NCBI GenBank assembly: GCA_902495075.1
Contig: CABUVO010000001.1
Location: forward strand, 1 to 64,000
Origin: an uncultured Porphyromonadaceae bacterium
GTDB lineage: Bacteria > Bacteroidota > Bacteroidia > Bacteroidales > Muribaculaceae
Direction: 5' to 3'
DNA length: 64,000 nucleotides
Below the pieces are notes generated by a model. It made no database searches. It was not told the DNA's origin and worked only from the letters and a program-made list of their open reading frames with translations. Position 1 is the first letter of the stretch. Each line of letters begins with the position of its first letter. Made by a program: the position numbers and the translations under genes. Below are positions 1 through 9,510 of the stretch, piece after piece.

Positions 1-267
1 CGTGATTTCTACCAGATACTCGCAGGATGGAGCAGGGCAAACTGGAATATCAGGGTAAGCGCGATGAATCTATTTCGCAATGACTGGCTCTGTGCTACTA
101 ATACGTTGTCAACTCCTTTATATTCAGAAACACGATTCGTTGATGGAAACAACTTTCATCGCCGTTTGAACCTTTCGGTGACATACACTTTCGGTCACGG
201 AAAGAAAGTACAACGGGGCAACGAGGTCGGAGAACAATCCGGCGCATCTTCAGCTATTATGAAATAA
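1..267 (+). CDS. Outer-membrane beta-barrel protein, C-terminal end (partial)
   Basis: An open frame enters from the left edge and stops at 267, giving 88 residues of a C-terminus. Alternating aromatic and polar residues and the closing segment LNLSVTYTFGHGKK are typical of the last strands of the outer-membrane beta-barrel family fused to TonB-dependent-receptor-like proteins in Bacteroidetes. The tail after the last strand is charged and probably periplasmic. The N-terminus lies outside the window, so substrate and full architecture cannot be stated. The Met at 64 is internal because the frame is open upstream of it. Confidence 0.7.
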   Translation, partial: RDFYQILAGWSRANWNIRVSAMNLFRNDWLCATNTLSTPLYSETRFVDGNNFHRRLNLSVTYTFGHGKKVQRGNEVGEQSGASSAIMK

Positions 268-312
268 GCCCCACCAATATTAACGGTATTAATAACATAA
301 AAATAACTTAAG

Positions 313-580
313 ATGAGAAAAGTCGGCACATTGGCTTGTCTCATATTCAGAGTTATGGGCATTAATGCTCAAATCATTGAAACAGGAGAATCTAATCCTG
401 TATGGGGTGTTCGTGCTGCCTTTGATGTAAATCTGCCGGGAAAGGTGCTGGCAATGTGATAGATGATCGAATGTTCCGCAATGGTACATCATTTCGCTTA
501 AGGATAGTGGCAATGTGACAGGCGTACAGCAGATATTGGTGGAGTACATTTGTCAGAATGTTATGAAATGTCAGGTCTGA
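313..580 (+). pseudogene. Decayed outer-membrane barrel (porin-like) gene
   Basis: An ATG at 313 opens a signal-peptide-like start (MRKVGTLACLIF, then NAQ) followed by WGVRAAFDVNLPGK, which resembles the first strand of small Bacteroidales barrel proteins. The frame stops at 457-459. Reading shifts by one base near 440, giving GNVIDDRMFRNGTSFRL up to a stop at 516, and a third frame runs to 580. The likely explanation is a gene that lost most of its length and collected frameshifts. Family assignment rests on the first 45 residues only. Confidence 0.5.
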
Positions 581-608
581 AACGACAGTGGTGGTGGGTA
601 TGAAAACA

Positions 609-637
609 ATTGAGTCTGCCGGGAGGGCAGACTCAAT
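609..637 (-). terminator. Intrinsic terminator after oadA
   Basis: A perfect 12-bp stem (ATTGAGTCTGCC paired with GGCAGACTCAAT) encloses a 5-nt loop. On the minus strand it is followed by a T-rich run (TTGTTTTC). It lies 36 bp past the oadA stop. Confidence 0.75.
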
Positions 638-672
638 CTATTCGATTTATCTAATATTGATGGTGATGTTGA

Positions 673-2565
673 TTACTCGAATTCTACGAGGGGCTGGTCT
701 GTGGCGATGACGTCTCCTTCGTTTACGAGGAAGCGTTTGATTGTTCCTGCCATATCTGTGGCAAGGTCATTCTCCATCTTCATTGCTTCATATACAAGGA
801 GAAGATCTCCCGTCTTCACTGTCTGACCTGGTTTGGCAAGGATTTCGATTACTGTGCCACCCATCGGTGCGCGGAACACTTTTCCTGTGATCTCCTCAGC
901 AGCTGCCTTTGGAGCTTCTTCAGCTTTTGCTACCGGTTCCTCAGCTTTCTTCTCAGCCTGTTTTGCTTCGAATTCAGCTTTGCGTTTGTTCTTAAGGAAT
1001 GTGTTGGCAACAGAGGGGAGGAGTTCGATAAGCAGGAATTCCTCTTCGTTCTGAGCGAGCTTCACGCCACCGAATTCAGGCAGTTCCGGATTTGCCGGTT
1101 CGCGGAAGGAACTTGTGTCGTAGGGACGTTCCTCTGCAGAACCTGTGATTTTCTCGCGGAACGCAGGATCAATAGCAACCGGCGTGTGACCATACTCACC
1201 CTTAACAAGAGAGATGAACTGATTATTCTTATTGGAATAGTCTGGTGCACCTTTGCGACGGTCGAGAGCAAGAGCCACCGCCTGTGAGCCTACAATCTGG
1301 CTGGTAGGTGTTACGAGCGGCACAAGACCTGCATCGCGGCGAACTTTAGGGATGAGTGCCATAGCCTCGTCAAGCACATCTTCTGCCTTGAGGGCGCGGA
1401 GATTGGCAACCATATTGGAATACATTCCGCCGGGAACCTCAGCGTTCTTAACAAGTTCATTGGGTTTGGGGAATCCGAAATAAGCCTCGATTTTGTGGCA
1501 TGCGTCAAGAAGGTCTTCCTCTCGGTTTTCATTGGCAGCTGCGATGGCGCGATCAAATTCTGCGTCGATCTCTTTCGGCATCTTTGCATAGTACTCATCG
1601 AAGTCGTTGGGCCATTTATCCTTGTTGAGGTCGAAGTCGGCGAGAGCCTTGCGTGCCTCAACCAGTTCTTTACGGATTTTGGCAACAGCGTCCATATTGA
1701 CTGCAACCTCGATTCCGAGTTTCTGGCAGAAGATCCATACAAGCTCAATCGCAGGAGCAGCAGAGCCGCCACCGAACCACCAGATATTTGTATCAACAAT
1801 ATCTACGCCTTTGATGATGGCTGTGAGAACTGAAGCCAGACCATAGCCGGGGGTGCAATGTGTATGGAAGTCAACTGGCACTTTGAGCGCCTGTTTCAAT
1901 TTGGGCATGAGGGTGAAGATTCTTGACGGGTTCACAAGACCTGCCATATCTTTAAGGGTTACCATTTTTGCACCCAGAGCTTCCATCTCTTTTGCTTTCT
2001 CTACAAAATATTCATCCGTGAATATTTTCTCGGGAACTGCAGGGGCGTCATTGCCGCCAAAGAGTCTTGCGAAGAAGCCTTTTTTCTTCGGGGCTTCAAC
2101 CGGTGTGTCTTTCGGATCAACGGTGTAGCATACGGCTGTATCGGAAATACCACCAAGCTGGTTGATCATTTTAACCGATTCCTTGATGTTGTCAATGTCG
2201 TTGAGCGCATCGAAGATACGCATAACGTTCAGACCGTTTTCAATAGCTTTCTTGTAGAAGCCTTCAAGAACATAGTCGGGATAGGGGACATAACCGAATA
2301 GGTTGCGACCGCGAGAAAGAGCGGAGAGCAATGAAATGCCCTTCATCTCTTTGGAACATGCGCGGAGACGATCCCAAGGGGATTCTCCAAGGTAGCGCAT
2401 CACTGAGTCGGGTACGGCACCGCCCCATACCTCCATAATGTAGAATTTGGCTTCACGATAAAGGGGGAGAAGTTTGTCAACGTTCTCCTGCTTCATACGG
2501 GTTGCGAACAGCGACTGTTGTCCGTCGCGCAGTGTGAGGTCTCGGATTTGTAATACCTTTGCCAT
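673..2565 (-). CDS. oadA: Oxaloacetate decarboxylase / pyruvate carboxylase-type carboxyltransferase with biotin domain
   Basis: A 630-residue cytoplasmic protein. An HMGL-type TIM barrel comes first (RDLTLRDGQQSL near residue 8, metal-site region FHTHCTPG near 235), then the conserved carboxylase domain, an Ala/Glu/Lys-rich linker (about 530-560) and a biotinyl domain with EAMKMEND; the biotinylated Lys is near 595. The family moves carboxyl groups between biotin and oxaloacetate/pyruvate, alone or with a Na+-pumping membrane subunit. A basic insert (KKKGFFARLFGG, about residues 160-175) interrupts the barrel. No beta or gamma subunit adjoins it; the only beta subunit in the window is at 47.7 kb. 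It could serve as pyruvate carboxylase subunit B instead. Flanked by its own terminator, so probably monocistronic. Confidence 0.88.
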   Translation of the reverse strand: MAKVLQIRDLTLRDGQQSLFATRMKQENVDKLLPLYREAKFYIMEVWGGAVPDSVMRYLGESPWDRLRACSKEMKGISLLSALSRGRNLFGYVPYPDYVLEGFYKKAIENGLNVMRIFDALNDIDNIKESVKMINQLGGISDTAVCYTVDPKDTPVEAPKKKGFFARLFGGNDAPAVPEKIFTDEYFVEKAKEMEALGAKMVTLKDMAGLVNPSRIFTLMPKLKQALKVPVDFHTHCTPGYGLASVLTAIIKGVDIVDTNIWWFGGGSAAPAIELVWIFCQKLGIEVAVNMDAVAKIRKELVEARKALADFDLNKDKWPNDFDEYYAKMPKEIDAEFDRAIAAANENREEDLLDACHKIEAYFGFPKPNELVKNAEVPGGMYSNMVANLRALKAEDVLDEAMALIPKVRRDAGLVPLVTPTSQIVGSQAVALALDRRKGAPDYSNKNNQFISLVKGEYGHTPVAIDPAFREKITGSAEERPYDTSSFREPANPELPEFGGVKLAQNEEEFLLIELLPSVANTFLKNKRKAEFEAKQAEKKAEEPVAKAEEAPKAAAEEITGKVFRAPMGGTVIEILAKPGQTVKTGDLLLVYEAMKMENDLATDMAGTIKRFLVNEGDVIATDQPLVEFE

Positions 2566-2675
2566 TTGGTCTTAGTGTTAAGGTTTCGAAATGAAATTTA
2601 ATAAAAATTTAATTTTGCGGTAAATATATATATAAATTTCATACCGCACAAAAAATTAATGAAAAATTTCAGTAA

Positions 2676-2714
2676 TAAGCCAAAATCTTTCAAAATACTG
2701 AAGATTTTGGCTTA
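2676..2714 (-). terminator. Terminator hairpin after the PBP1A gene
   Basis: A perfect 14-bp stem (TAAGCCAAAATCTT with AAGATTTTGGCTTA) surrounds an 11-nt loop, 30 bp past the stop of the penicillin-binding protein gene. The minus-strand 3' side is AT-rich (TTATTACTG then a T run). Confidence 0.6.
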
Positions 2715-2744
2715 CGAAACCGGATTATTTATGTTTAAATACTG

Positions 2745-5219
2745 TTATTCAAAAATGCCTTCGACAGCTTCTTCCTCTACCGGCTCGGCAGCGGTATAGG
2801 TCGTTATTTCCCCTTCACATGCATTATAGCCTTCGGGGAACTGGAATTTTGCATCCTGGCTATACGGAAGTTTGCTATCCGCATATACCTTCTGCATGTA
2901 TAGTCCGTAGATCGGAAGGGCAGCGCGTGCGCCTTGACCGAATGCCATAGAATTGAAGTGGATGTAGCGTTCTTCACCACCTACCCATACTCCGGTCACC
3001 AGGTCAGGTGTAAAGCCCATGAACCAGGTATCGGAATTAGAGTTGGTAGTACCGGTCTTACCTCCCATTTCCGCGCGGATGTTATAACGAGAGCGAAGGC
3101 TCGCGCCGGTTCCGCTGTCTACGACGTTCAGCAATATTGACAATATTTTGTAATAAGCGTCTTCCGATGTCACCTCTGTGCGGTGGGGAACAGCTGTATA
3201 TATGAGGTTTCCTTGATTGTCTTCTATGCGGGTCACGAACACCGGATCAACACGTATGCCTCGGTTGGCAAAAGCCGTATAGGCGGCTACCATGTGTCCT
3301 ACAGGCACGTCTACAGTGCCCAGACAGAGCGGGAGGGTGGGATCAATGTAACCCGTTATACCGAACATACGCATTTTGTTTGCAAGGCTTACGGGAGTAA
3401 GCTCGTTGACAAGGCGCGCGGATATCCAGTTGTTGGAGTTGGTTAGTGCCCATCTTAGGTCAACCATTTCGCCCACGCGGGCGTGGCTTGAGTTTCTGGG
3501 TGCCCAGTTGCCGAATACCGGCTGAGTATTAGAGAACATTGAACACGGAGTGAAATCCTGCTCCATTGCAAGCGTATAGAGGAACGGTTTTGCTGTAGAT
3601 CCGATCTGGCGTTTGCCTCGACTAACCATATCATACTGGAAATGGGTGAAATCAGGTCCGCCTACATAAGCCTTTACGTGACCTGTGACCGGGTCCATGC
3701 TCATCAACCCTGTGCGGAGAATAGTCTTCATATAAAGGAGAGAGTCGTAGGGCGACATGGTTACGGTTTTTGAACCAGGCACAATCTTTGTGATATTTCT
3801 CCCTTTTTCATTTCTGGTTTCCTTGACATAAGCGAACACATCCATTTCGTAAGGAGTGTGGAATGCCTTTTCGATTTCTTCTTCGGAATGTCCGGCTTTT
3901 TTCATATTGCGGTAGCGCTCAGTCTGCTTAACGGCATTCTTGATAAGCTTCATGACACCATCGTAGCTGAGCTCAGAGCTATTGGTGGTGTAAGGACCTG
4001 TTCGTTGTCCTCTTTTTTCACTTTCGAAAGCCGGTTGCAGATAGCCGCCGAGATGCTGGTATACGGCATCTTCTGCATAACGTTGCATTCTGGTGTCGAT
4101 AGTGGTATATATGCGCAAGCCATCGGTATAAAGATCGTAATAGTTGCCGTCAGGTTTGGGATTCTTGAGAATCCATCCATAGAGAGGATTTTCCTCCCAT
4201 TGGGTTGAATCTGTATTGTAGTTTCCAAGGGCTACGCGATAGGCAACCATCGACTTATAGTCGGAACGTTTCGGACGTTCAGGTTTTTTTGCGGTCATGA
4301 GACGACGAATCTCCTCACGCAGATAGGGCGCACCTCCCTCTTTATGGTCAACTTTATGATAATCCAACGTAAGAGGAAGCGCTTTGAGAGAATCTCCTTC
4401 CGCGATGGTAAGGAAGTCTGCCTTAACCATCTGATCGATAACTGTGTTTCTGCGATTTTTCGCACGCTCTTCGTGACGAAGGGGATTATAGTAACTCGGA
4501 TTCTTAAGCATCCCGATAAGGAGGGCAGCCTCCTCAGCCTTAAGATCGCCGGGTTCCTTACCGAAATACACGTTGGCGGCAGTCTTGATGCCCACGGCAT
4601 TGTTAAGGAAGTCAAAGCGGTTGAGATACATATTAATGATCTCATCCTTGGTGTAGAATCTTTCGAGCTTAACCGCAATCATCCATTCTATCGGTTTCTG
4701 GATGGCTCTTTTGAAAATGTTGCCTGTCGGCTGGGAATATAACTGTTTAGCGAGCTGCTGGGTGATCGTCGAAGCTCCTCCTGCGGATTTATCTCCCATC
4801 ATCACGGTCTTTATCATTGTTCTTCCCAAAGCCTTGAAATCAATGCCGGAATGCTCTTTGAATCTGACGTCTTCCGTTGCGATCAAAGCATTGATTACGT
4901 AAGGAGATACAGCATCATAATCTGTATATACACGATTGCCTGAACCGAAAAAATATCGTCCGAGTTCTGTTGTGCCGTCAGATGCATATACGAGCGATGC
5001 CAGCTTGTCATGAGGATCTTCAAGTTCTTCGATTGGCGGCATGTAGCCGATCACGCCATTATAAATAAGCAGAAGAAACAGAAAAATGAAAGCGCCGAGA
5101 CTCAGGAATGATGCCCAAAGCCATTTTACTACACGCTGGTTTCGTTTTATGCGCTTTGCAGCGCGAGCGTCAAAACCATTGTTCCCTATGTTGTTATCGA
5201 AATCGTTATTGTTATTCAT
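2745..5219 (-). CDS. mrcA: Bifunctional penicillin-binding protein 1A (transglycosylase/transpeptidase)
   Basis: An inner-membrane peptidoglycan synthase. An Asn-rich N-terminus leads to a basic stretch, one membrane helix (about residues 33-55) and a GT51 glycosyltransferase domain whose catalytic Glu lies in EDVRFKEHSGID. The transpeptidase domain shows the Ser-x-x-Lys motif (GSTAKP, about 540), SNN (about 600) and KTGTT (about 725). Length of 824 residues fits class A enzymes. An in-frame ATG exists 21 bp upstream (5240), but a TATATTTG box ends at 5245, which would put the transcript start about there, so the MNNNND start at 5219 is preferred. The C-terminal tail is acidic (VEEEAVEG). Confidence 0.93.
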   Translation of the reverse strand: MNNNNDFDNNIGNNGFDARAAKRIKRNQRVVKWLWASFLSLGAFIFLFLLLIYNGVIGYMPPIEELEDPHDKLASLVYASDGTTELGRYFFGSGNRVYTDYDAVSPYVINALIATEDVRFKEHSGIDFKALGRTMIKTVMMGDKSAGGASTITQQLAKQLYSQPTGNIFKRAIQKPIEWMIAVKLERFYTKDEIINMYLNRFDFLNNAVGIKTAANVYFGKEPGDLKAEEAALLIGMLKNPSYYNPLRHEERAKNRRNTVIDQMVKADFLTIAEGDSLKALPLTLDYHKVDHKEGGAPYLREEIRRLMTAKKPERPKRSDYKSMVAYRVALGNYNTDSTQWEENPLYGWILKNPKPDGNYYDLYTDGLRIYTTIDTRMQRYAEDAVYQHLGGYLQPAFESEKRGQRTGPYTTNSSELSYDGVMKLIKNAVKQTERYRNMKKAGHSEEEIEKAFHTPYEMDVFAYVKETRNEKGRNITKIVPGSKTVTMSPYDSLLYMKTILRTGLMSMDPVTGHVKAYVGGPDFTHFQYDMVSRGKRQIGSTAKPFLYTLAMEQDFTPCSMFSNTQPVFGNWAPRNSSHARVGEMVDLRWALTNSNNWISARLVNELTPVSLANKMRMFGITGYIDPTLPLCLGTVDVPVGHMVAAYTAFANRGIRVDPVFVTRIEDNQGNLIYTAVPHRTEVTSEDAYYKILSILLNVVDSGTGASLRSRYNIRAEMGGKTGTTNSNSDTWFMGFTPDLVTGVWVGGEERYIHFNSMAFGQGARAALPIYGLYMQKVYADSKLPYSQDAKFQFPEGYNACEGEITTYTAAEPVEEEAVEGIFE

Positions 5220-5244
5220 ATTCCCAAATATGGTTTGCAAACTG

Positions 5245-5252
5245 CAAATATA
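5245..5252 (-). promoter_or_regulatory. -7 box of the PBP1A promoter
   Basis: The minus strand reads TATATTTG, matching the Bacteroidetes TAnnTTTG element, 26 nt before the preferred ATG. No convincing -33 TTG is visible. Confidence 0.45.
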
Positions 5253-5278
5253 TAAAAATATTTGGTTATTCGCGCACT

Positions 5279-5848
5279 TTATTTCTTTTTCTGAACAGAG
5301 AACCCGAATTTACCTATCAGGTTGCCCAGCTCATAATAATGGCCGTGGCTATATGCCATGAGTCCGGATTTCTCTAAAGAGAAGCGTCCGGTTGCCGGAT
5401 CTATGAAGCGTTCGTCCGCTCGGACATTCAATACTTCGGCGACAAACATATCATGGCTGCCGAGTGCGACAATTGATTTTACCCTGCATTCAATTGAGAG
5501 GGGAGATTCTTCAATAGTCGGAGACGCTACCTTCTCTCCCGGAATCGGAGTGAGGCCGGTTTCTTTCCATTTGTCAAAATCTTTACCGGAACGCACTCCT
5601 GCCCAGTCTGTTGCTTTCGCCATGGACGCTGTGGTGAGATTTATAGTGAACTCCATCCGGTCTTTGATGATCGGATAAGAATGACGTTCGGGACGCACTG
5701 AGATATAGCACATTGCCGGATCCGAACATATTGTGCCAGTCCATGCCACTGTGAGCATATTCCATTCTTCAGGATTGGCGCCGCAGGTTACAAGAACTGC
5801 GGGAAGCGGATATATCATAGTTCCGGGGCGCCAGGATGTTTTTGCCAT
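5279..5848 (-). CDS. Flavin reductase family protein (FMN-binding)
   Basis: A 189-residue flavin-reductase-like split-barrel protein. The N-terminal pattern RPGTMIYPLPAVLVTCG and the segment WTGTICSDPAMCYISVRPERHS are where this family binds FMN. GLMAYSHGHYYELG near the C-terminus is typical of the flavoredoxin-like subgroup. Members use NAD(P)H to reduce flavin or act as electron carriers in anaerobes; the specific partner is not evident. It sits upstream of the PBP1A gene on the same strand with a separate promoter between them, so a shared function is not implied. Confidence 0.85.
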   Translation of the reverse strand: MAKTSWRPGTMIYPLPAVLVTCGANPEEWNMLTVAWTGTICSDPAMCYISVRPERHSYPIIKDRMEFTINLTTASMAKATDWAGVRSGKDFDKWKETGLTPIPGEKVASPTIEESPLSIECRVKSIVALGSHDMFVAEVLNVRADERFIDPATGRFSLEKSGLMAYSHGHYYELGNLIGKFGFSVQKKK

Positions 5849-5940
5849 AATTCTTTAAAAAGCTTCTTAAACACTCTCTAAAATTTAGGCAAAATTACTA
5901 CATTTAAATTAAAAGCTGTTAAAGATGTGGAAATTTTTTA

Positions 5941-5948
5941 TATCTTTG
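5941..5948 (+). promoter_or_regulatory. -7 box upstream of phosphohexomutase gene
   Basis: TATCTTTG matches TAnnTTTG, about 100 nt before the ATG at 6049. The leader is long and has no obvious hairpin. Confidence 0.5.
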
Positions 5949-6048
5949 CGTTTATTAATTGAGCAGAGGAGGGTATAATAGTGTTTTTGCCACAATCCCT
6001 TCACAATTGATAAGGAAATTATAAATATATAACCTATAAAGAATTATT

Positions 6049-7800
6049 ATGAATAATGATGAATTGTTGAGAACCGTTACAGAACGGGCTCAGAATTGGC
6101 TTACGCCTCAATATGATGAAGAAACACGTGCAGAGGTAAAGAGAATGCTGGATGCCGAGGACAAGACTGAACTTATCGAATCATTTTATAAAGATCTTGA
6201 ATTCGGTACGGGTGGTTTGCGCGGCATCATGGGTGCTGGAACCAACCGCATGAACCGCTATACTGTCGGTTCTGCAACACAGGGTCTTGCCAATTATCTT
6301 AAGGATTGCTTCAAGGAACTTCCTCAGATTGCAGTTGCTGTTGGTCATGATGTGCGTCATAATTCACGTAAATTTGCCGAGCTTACTGCAGACATATTTT
6401 CAGCAAACGGTATTAAGGTATATCTTTTCGATGGTCCTTGCCCCACTCCTGAGGTTTCTTACGCTATTCGCAAACTTGGATGTCAGAGCGGTGTCATGGT
6501 GACAGCAAGTCACAATCCGAAAGAATATAACGGCTATAAGGCTTATTGGAGCGATGGCGCGCAGATGATTGCCCCTCACGATGTGAAGACGATCGAATAT
6601 GTGAATGCAATTACATCTGTTGATCAGATCAAGTTCACCCCGAACAAAGATCTTATCCAGATTATCGGTAAGGATCTTGACGATCAGTACCTTGCTGATA
6701 TTCATTCTCTCTCGCTTGATCCGGAAGTTGACAAACGTCACAGCGACATGAAGATTGTTTACACTCCGATCCATGGCACAGGCTTACGCCTTATGTTTGA
6801 TTCTCTTAAACTCTGGGGCTTCGAGAATGTGATCCATGTTCCTGAACAGGACATCCAGAGCGGTGACTTCCCCACAGTTGTGTCTCCGAATCCGGAGAAT
6901 CCTGAGGCAATGACAATGGGTATTGCCAAGGCTAAAGAGGAGGGTGCAAGCCTCGTTCTTGCATCAGACCCGGATGCCGACCGTATCGGTCTTGTGGTTC
7001 GCGACAAGAAGGGTGAATATCAGCTCGTGAACGGAAACCAGATCGTGATGCTTCTCCTTTACTACATCATTACTCAGAATGTAGAGAAGAAACTTCTCAA
7101 AGGAAACGAATATTGCGTAAAGACTATCGTTACCACAGAAACCATCAAGAGAATCGCTGATGCGAACGGCATTAAATGTTTCGATTGCTACACCGGCTTC
7201 AAATGGATTGCCGATGTTATGCGTAATATGGAAGGCGTTGGCCGCTATATCGGTGGTGGTGAAGAGAGCTATGGTTTCCTTGCCGAAACATTCGTTAGGG
7301 ATAAGGATTCTATCTCTGCCAATTCACTTATAGCTGAGGCAGCAGCCTGGGCGGCTGACAAAGGTATGAACCTTTATGAACTTCTTGTTGATATCTACGC
7401 TACTTACGGTTTTTCACGCGAGCGCGGCGTGAGCGTTGTTCGTCCCGGAAAGAGTGGGGCTGAGGAGATTGTGGCTATGATGAAAAACTTCCGTGAGAAT
7501 CCTCCAAAAGAACTTGCCGGAAGCCCAATCGTAATGGTTAAAGATTACTCTGATCTCAATTGCCGCAATCTTAAGACAGGCGAGATTACAAAACTCGACT
7601 TCCCGACAACGTCAAATGTTCTCCAGTTCTTTACCGAGGCTGGTGACAAAGTTTCCATTCGTCCTTCTGGCACAGAACCGAAGATCAAGTTCTATGTGGA
7701 AGTCCGTGAAGACATGAAGAATAAAGAAGACTATGAAGCAACAGTGAATAAAGCCGAGGCTCACATAGATCAGGTTCTAAGTGATCTCAAGGTTAAATAA
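6049..7800 (+). CDS. pgcA: Phospho-sugar mutase (phosphoglucomutase/phosphomannomutase family)
   Basis: A 583-residue alpha-D-phosphohexomutase that interconverts sugar 1- and 6-phosphates in the cytoplasm. The four family signatures are present in order: the phosphoserine loop VTASHNPKEYNG (near 150), the Mg2+ loop DPDADRIG (near 306), the sugar-recognition loop GGGEESYG (near 403) and the phosphate-binding loop RPSGTEPKIK (near 540). Length and the N-terminal region FGTGGLRGIMGAG fit the long PgcA-type group rather than the 450-residue GlmM group. Glucose versus mannose specificity cannot be decided from sequence alone. It is a single gene, with a strong terminator right after it. Confidence 0.92.
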   Translation: MNNDELLRTVTERAQNWLTPQYDEETRAEVKRMLDAEDKTELIESFYKDLEFGTGGLRGIMGAGTNRMNRYTVGSATQGLANYLKDCFKELPQIAVAVGHDVRHNSRKFAELTADIFSANGIKVYLFDGPCPTPEVSYAIRKLGCQSGVMVTASHNPKEYNGYKAYWSDGAQMIAPHDVKTIEYVNAITSVDQIKFTPNKDLIQIIGKDLDDQYLADIHSLSLDPEVDKRHSDMKIVYTPIHGTGLRLMFDSLKLWGFENVIHVPEQDIQSGDFPTVVSPNPENPEAMTMGIAKAKEEGASLVLASDPDADRIGLVVRDKKGEYQLVNGNQIVMLLLYYIITQNVEKKLLKGNEYCVKTIVTTETIKRIADANGIKCFDCYTGFKWIADVMRNMEGVGRYIGGGEESYGFLAETFVRDKDSISANSLIAEAAAWAADKGMNLYELLVDIYATYGFSRERGVSVVRPGKSGAEEIVAMMKNFRENPPKELAGSPIVMVKDYSDLNCRNLKTGEITKLDFPTTSNVLQFFTEAGDKVSIRPSGTEPKIKFYVEVREDMKNKEDYEATVNKAEAHIDQVLSDLKVK

Positions 7801-7822
7801 ACAGCTTCTTATTTATAAACAT

Positions 7823-7868
7823 AAAAATCCGGTGATGCTGCGTAAAAACGTAGCGTTACCGGATTTTT
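7823..7868 (+). terminator. Intrinsic terminator after phosphohexomutase
   Basis: A long 20-bp stem (AAAAATCCGGT arm with ACCGGATTTTT, continuing through GATGCTGCG/CGTAGCGTT with G-U pairs) closes on loop TAAAAA and ends in a T run. Confidence 0.85.
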
Positions 7869-7932
7869 ATGTATTTACGGCTATCCAACCTTGAAGCCGC
7901 TTCAGATGTTATAATGCAAAGGTTTAAAGGTT

Positions 7933-9438
7933 GTGAAAAGGATTGAAAACATATTGCTTTTGTTGGCGATGGCGTTTATAACGATGTCGGCTGTGCTCTG
8001 TCCGGCACATGGAATGGCACAGATGCCAATAAAATACAATATGGTCAATCAGGTGCAACCCGATTCGGCAGATGTAGCATATTATGGTAAAAAACATTTC
8101 TGGCGTGCCGGTGCAGAGGTCGTGGGTTTCAATCTCGGTCTATGGGCATTTGACCGTTATGTGCAGAAGGGAGATTTCGCATACATAAGCTGGAACACTA
8201 TCAAAGAGAATTTCAAGCATGGATTTATATGGGATAATGACCAGCTTGGCACAAATACTTTCCTCCATCCCTATAATGGGAGTCTTTATTATGCTGCAGG
8301 GAGAGCTAATGGTTTCAATTATTGGCAATCGGAATTGTTTGCAATAGCGGGAAGTGCAATGTGGGAATTATTCATGGAATGTGAGTATCCGTCTACAAAT
8401 GATGTGATTGCAACTCCTGTCGGTGGAGCGGTGCTTGGAGAAACATTATTCAGGGCATCGGATGCTGTGCTTGATGACCGTTCAGGAGGGTTAGAACGTT
8501 TTGAACGCGAATTTGCAGCTTTTGTGCTGTCACCAATGAGGGGAATAAACCGAATTGTCACAGGACAGGCATGGAAGAGGAGAGCAACGTCGGGCAGGAT
8601 GTTCGGGACTCCAAACATATTTATGCAGATGTCGCTTGGTGTGAAGACTATGGCTTTTCAAGGACGTATGCGCAGTCCATATGTCGGGGGTGTATTGCAA
8701 CTTGATCTTGAATATGGAGATAGATTCGAGGCAAAATCCACAAAACCATATGATTATTTTACGGTAAAGGTAGAACTGCAGGGCATGAAGTATCAGCCGA
8801 TTCTTTCTCAACTCAATATCAAGGGAAGGTTGCTTTCGCGCGAAGTGCTCGACCATAAGAATTCATCGGGAAGTATTGGGTTGTATCAGCATTTTGATTT
8901 TTACGATAGCGATACAATAACTAACATAGACAAGGTCCCTTATAAACTTGGAGTGCCAGCCAGTCTTGGGGTAGGGTTCCTTTTCAGGGATGTGGAGCGC
9001 AAGCGTTATATTTTCGATTGCTATGCCCACGCCAACGCTATAATATTGGGTTCCATTCTTAGTGATCATTACTGGACAGACGAACGTAATTATAATTTTG
9101 CTTCAGGTTTCTCGATTAAAGCCGGAGCAAATATCACCTGGTCGCGCAGAAAAGCTTCGTTGTCGGTGAGTCATGAATACTATCGGCTCTTCACTTGGAA
9201 AGGGTATAAACGAGGCACGAATCTGGAAGAAGTGAATTTCCGCACCCTAAATGTGATGGGGGATAAGTCCGTTGCGTCGTTCAATGTGACAGAAGTCAGG
9301 TTTGATTACCAGTTGTTGAAGAAACTTTACGGAACCCTTAGTTTCTCAAATAAAGTCCGATCTTCGCATTATAGAGACTGGCCTGACAGAGTTTCGTCAA
9401 CGATGTCATTGTCAGCCATGCTGACATATAAATTCTGA
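7933..9438 (+). CDS. DUF3943 family outer-membrane-associated protein
   Basis: A 501-residue secreted protein starting at GTG 7933 with a signal peptide (hydrophobic core LLLLAMAFITMSAVL, cleavage near AHGMA-Q). Residues about 55-210 match the DUF3943 pattern: an amphipathic segment, the conserved region FKHGFIWDNDQLGTN, and SELFAIAGSAMWELFMECEY. The second half alternates hydrophobic residues as in beta strands and ends LSAMLTYKF with a terminal Phe, as outer-membrane barrels do. The family's function is not known; an envelope location is inferred. It lies between two terminated units, so it is probably transcribed alone. Confidence 0.8.
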   Translation: MKRIENILLLLAMAFITMSAVLCPAHGMAQMPIKYNMVNQVQPDSADVAYYGKKHFWRAGAEVVGFNLGLWAFDRYVQKGDFAYISWNTIKENFKHGFIWDNDQLGTNTFLHPYNGSLYYAAGRANGFNYWQSELFAIAGSAMWELFMECEYPSTNDVIATPVGGAVLGETLFRASDAVLDDRSGGLERFEREFAAFVLSPMRGINRIVTGQAWKRRATSGRMFGTPNIFMQMSLGVKTMAFQGRMRSPYVGGVLQLDLEYGDRFEAKSTKPYDYFTVKVELQGMKYQPILSQLNIKGRLLSREVLDHKNSSGSIGLYQHFDFYDSDTITNIDKVPYKLGVPASLGVGFLFRDVERKRYIFDCYAHANAIILGSILSDHYWTDERNYNFASGFSIKAGANITWSRRKASLSVSHEYYRLFTWKGYKRGTNLEEVNFRTLNVMGDKSVASFNVTEVRFDYQLLKKLYGTLSFSNKVRSSHYRDWPDRVSSTMSLSAMLTYKF

Positions 9439-9456
9439 ATTTAATAAGGTCAAGTT

Positions 9457-9486
9457 TTGAGAATTGAGAATAATGATGTAAATTTG
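9457..9486 (+). promoter_or_regulatory. Promoter of the yicC-gmk-nadD operon
   Basis: A TTG at 9457-9459 and TAAATTTG at 9479-9486 are 19 nt apart, matching the Bacteroidetes -33/-7 arrangement. The resulting leader to yicC is about 70 nt. Confidence 0.6.
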
Positions 9487-9510
9487 TAGGTGATAAGAAA
9501 CTAATACCTC

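Noticed and set aside
289..549. 86-codon minus-strand frame over the barrel pseudogene
   Set aside because: Covers the decayed plus-strand gene; no domain, odd composition.
1311..1799. 162-codon frame on the same strand as oadA
   Set aside because: Shifted frame inside oadA; low-complexity Ser/Arg/Leu product.
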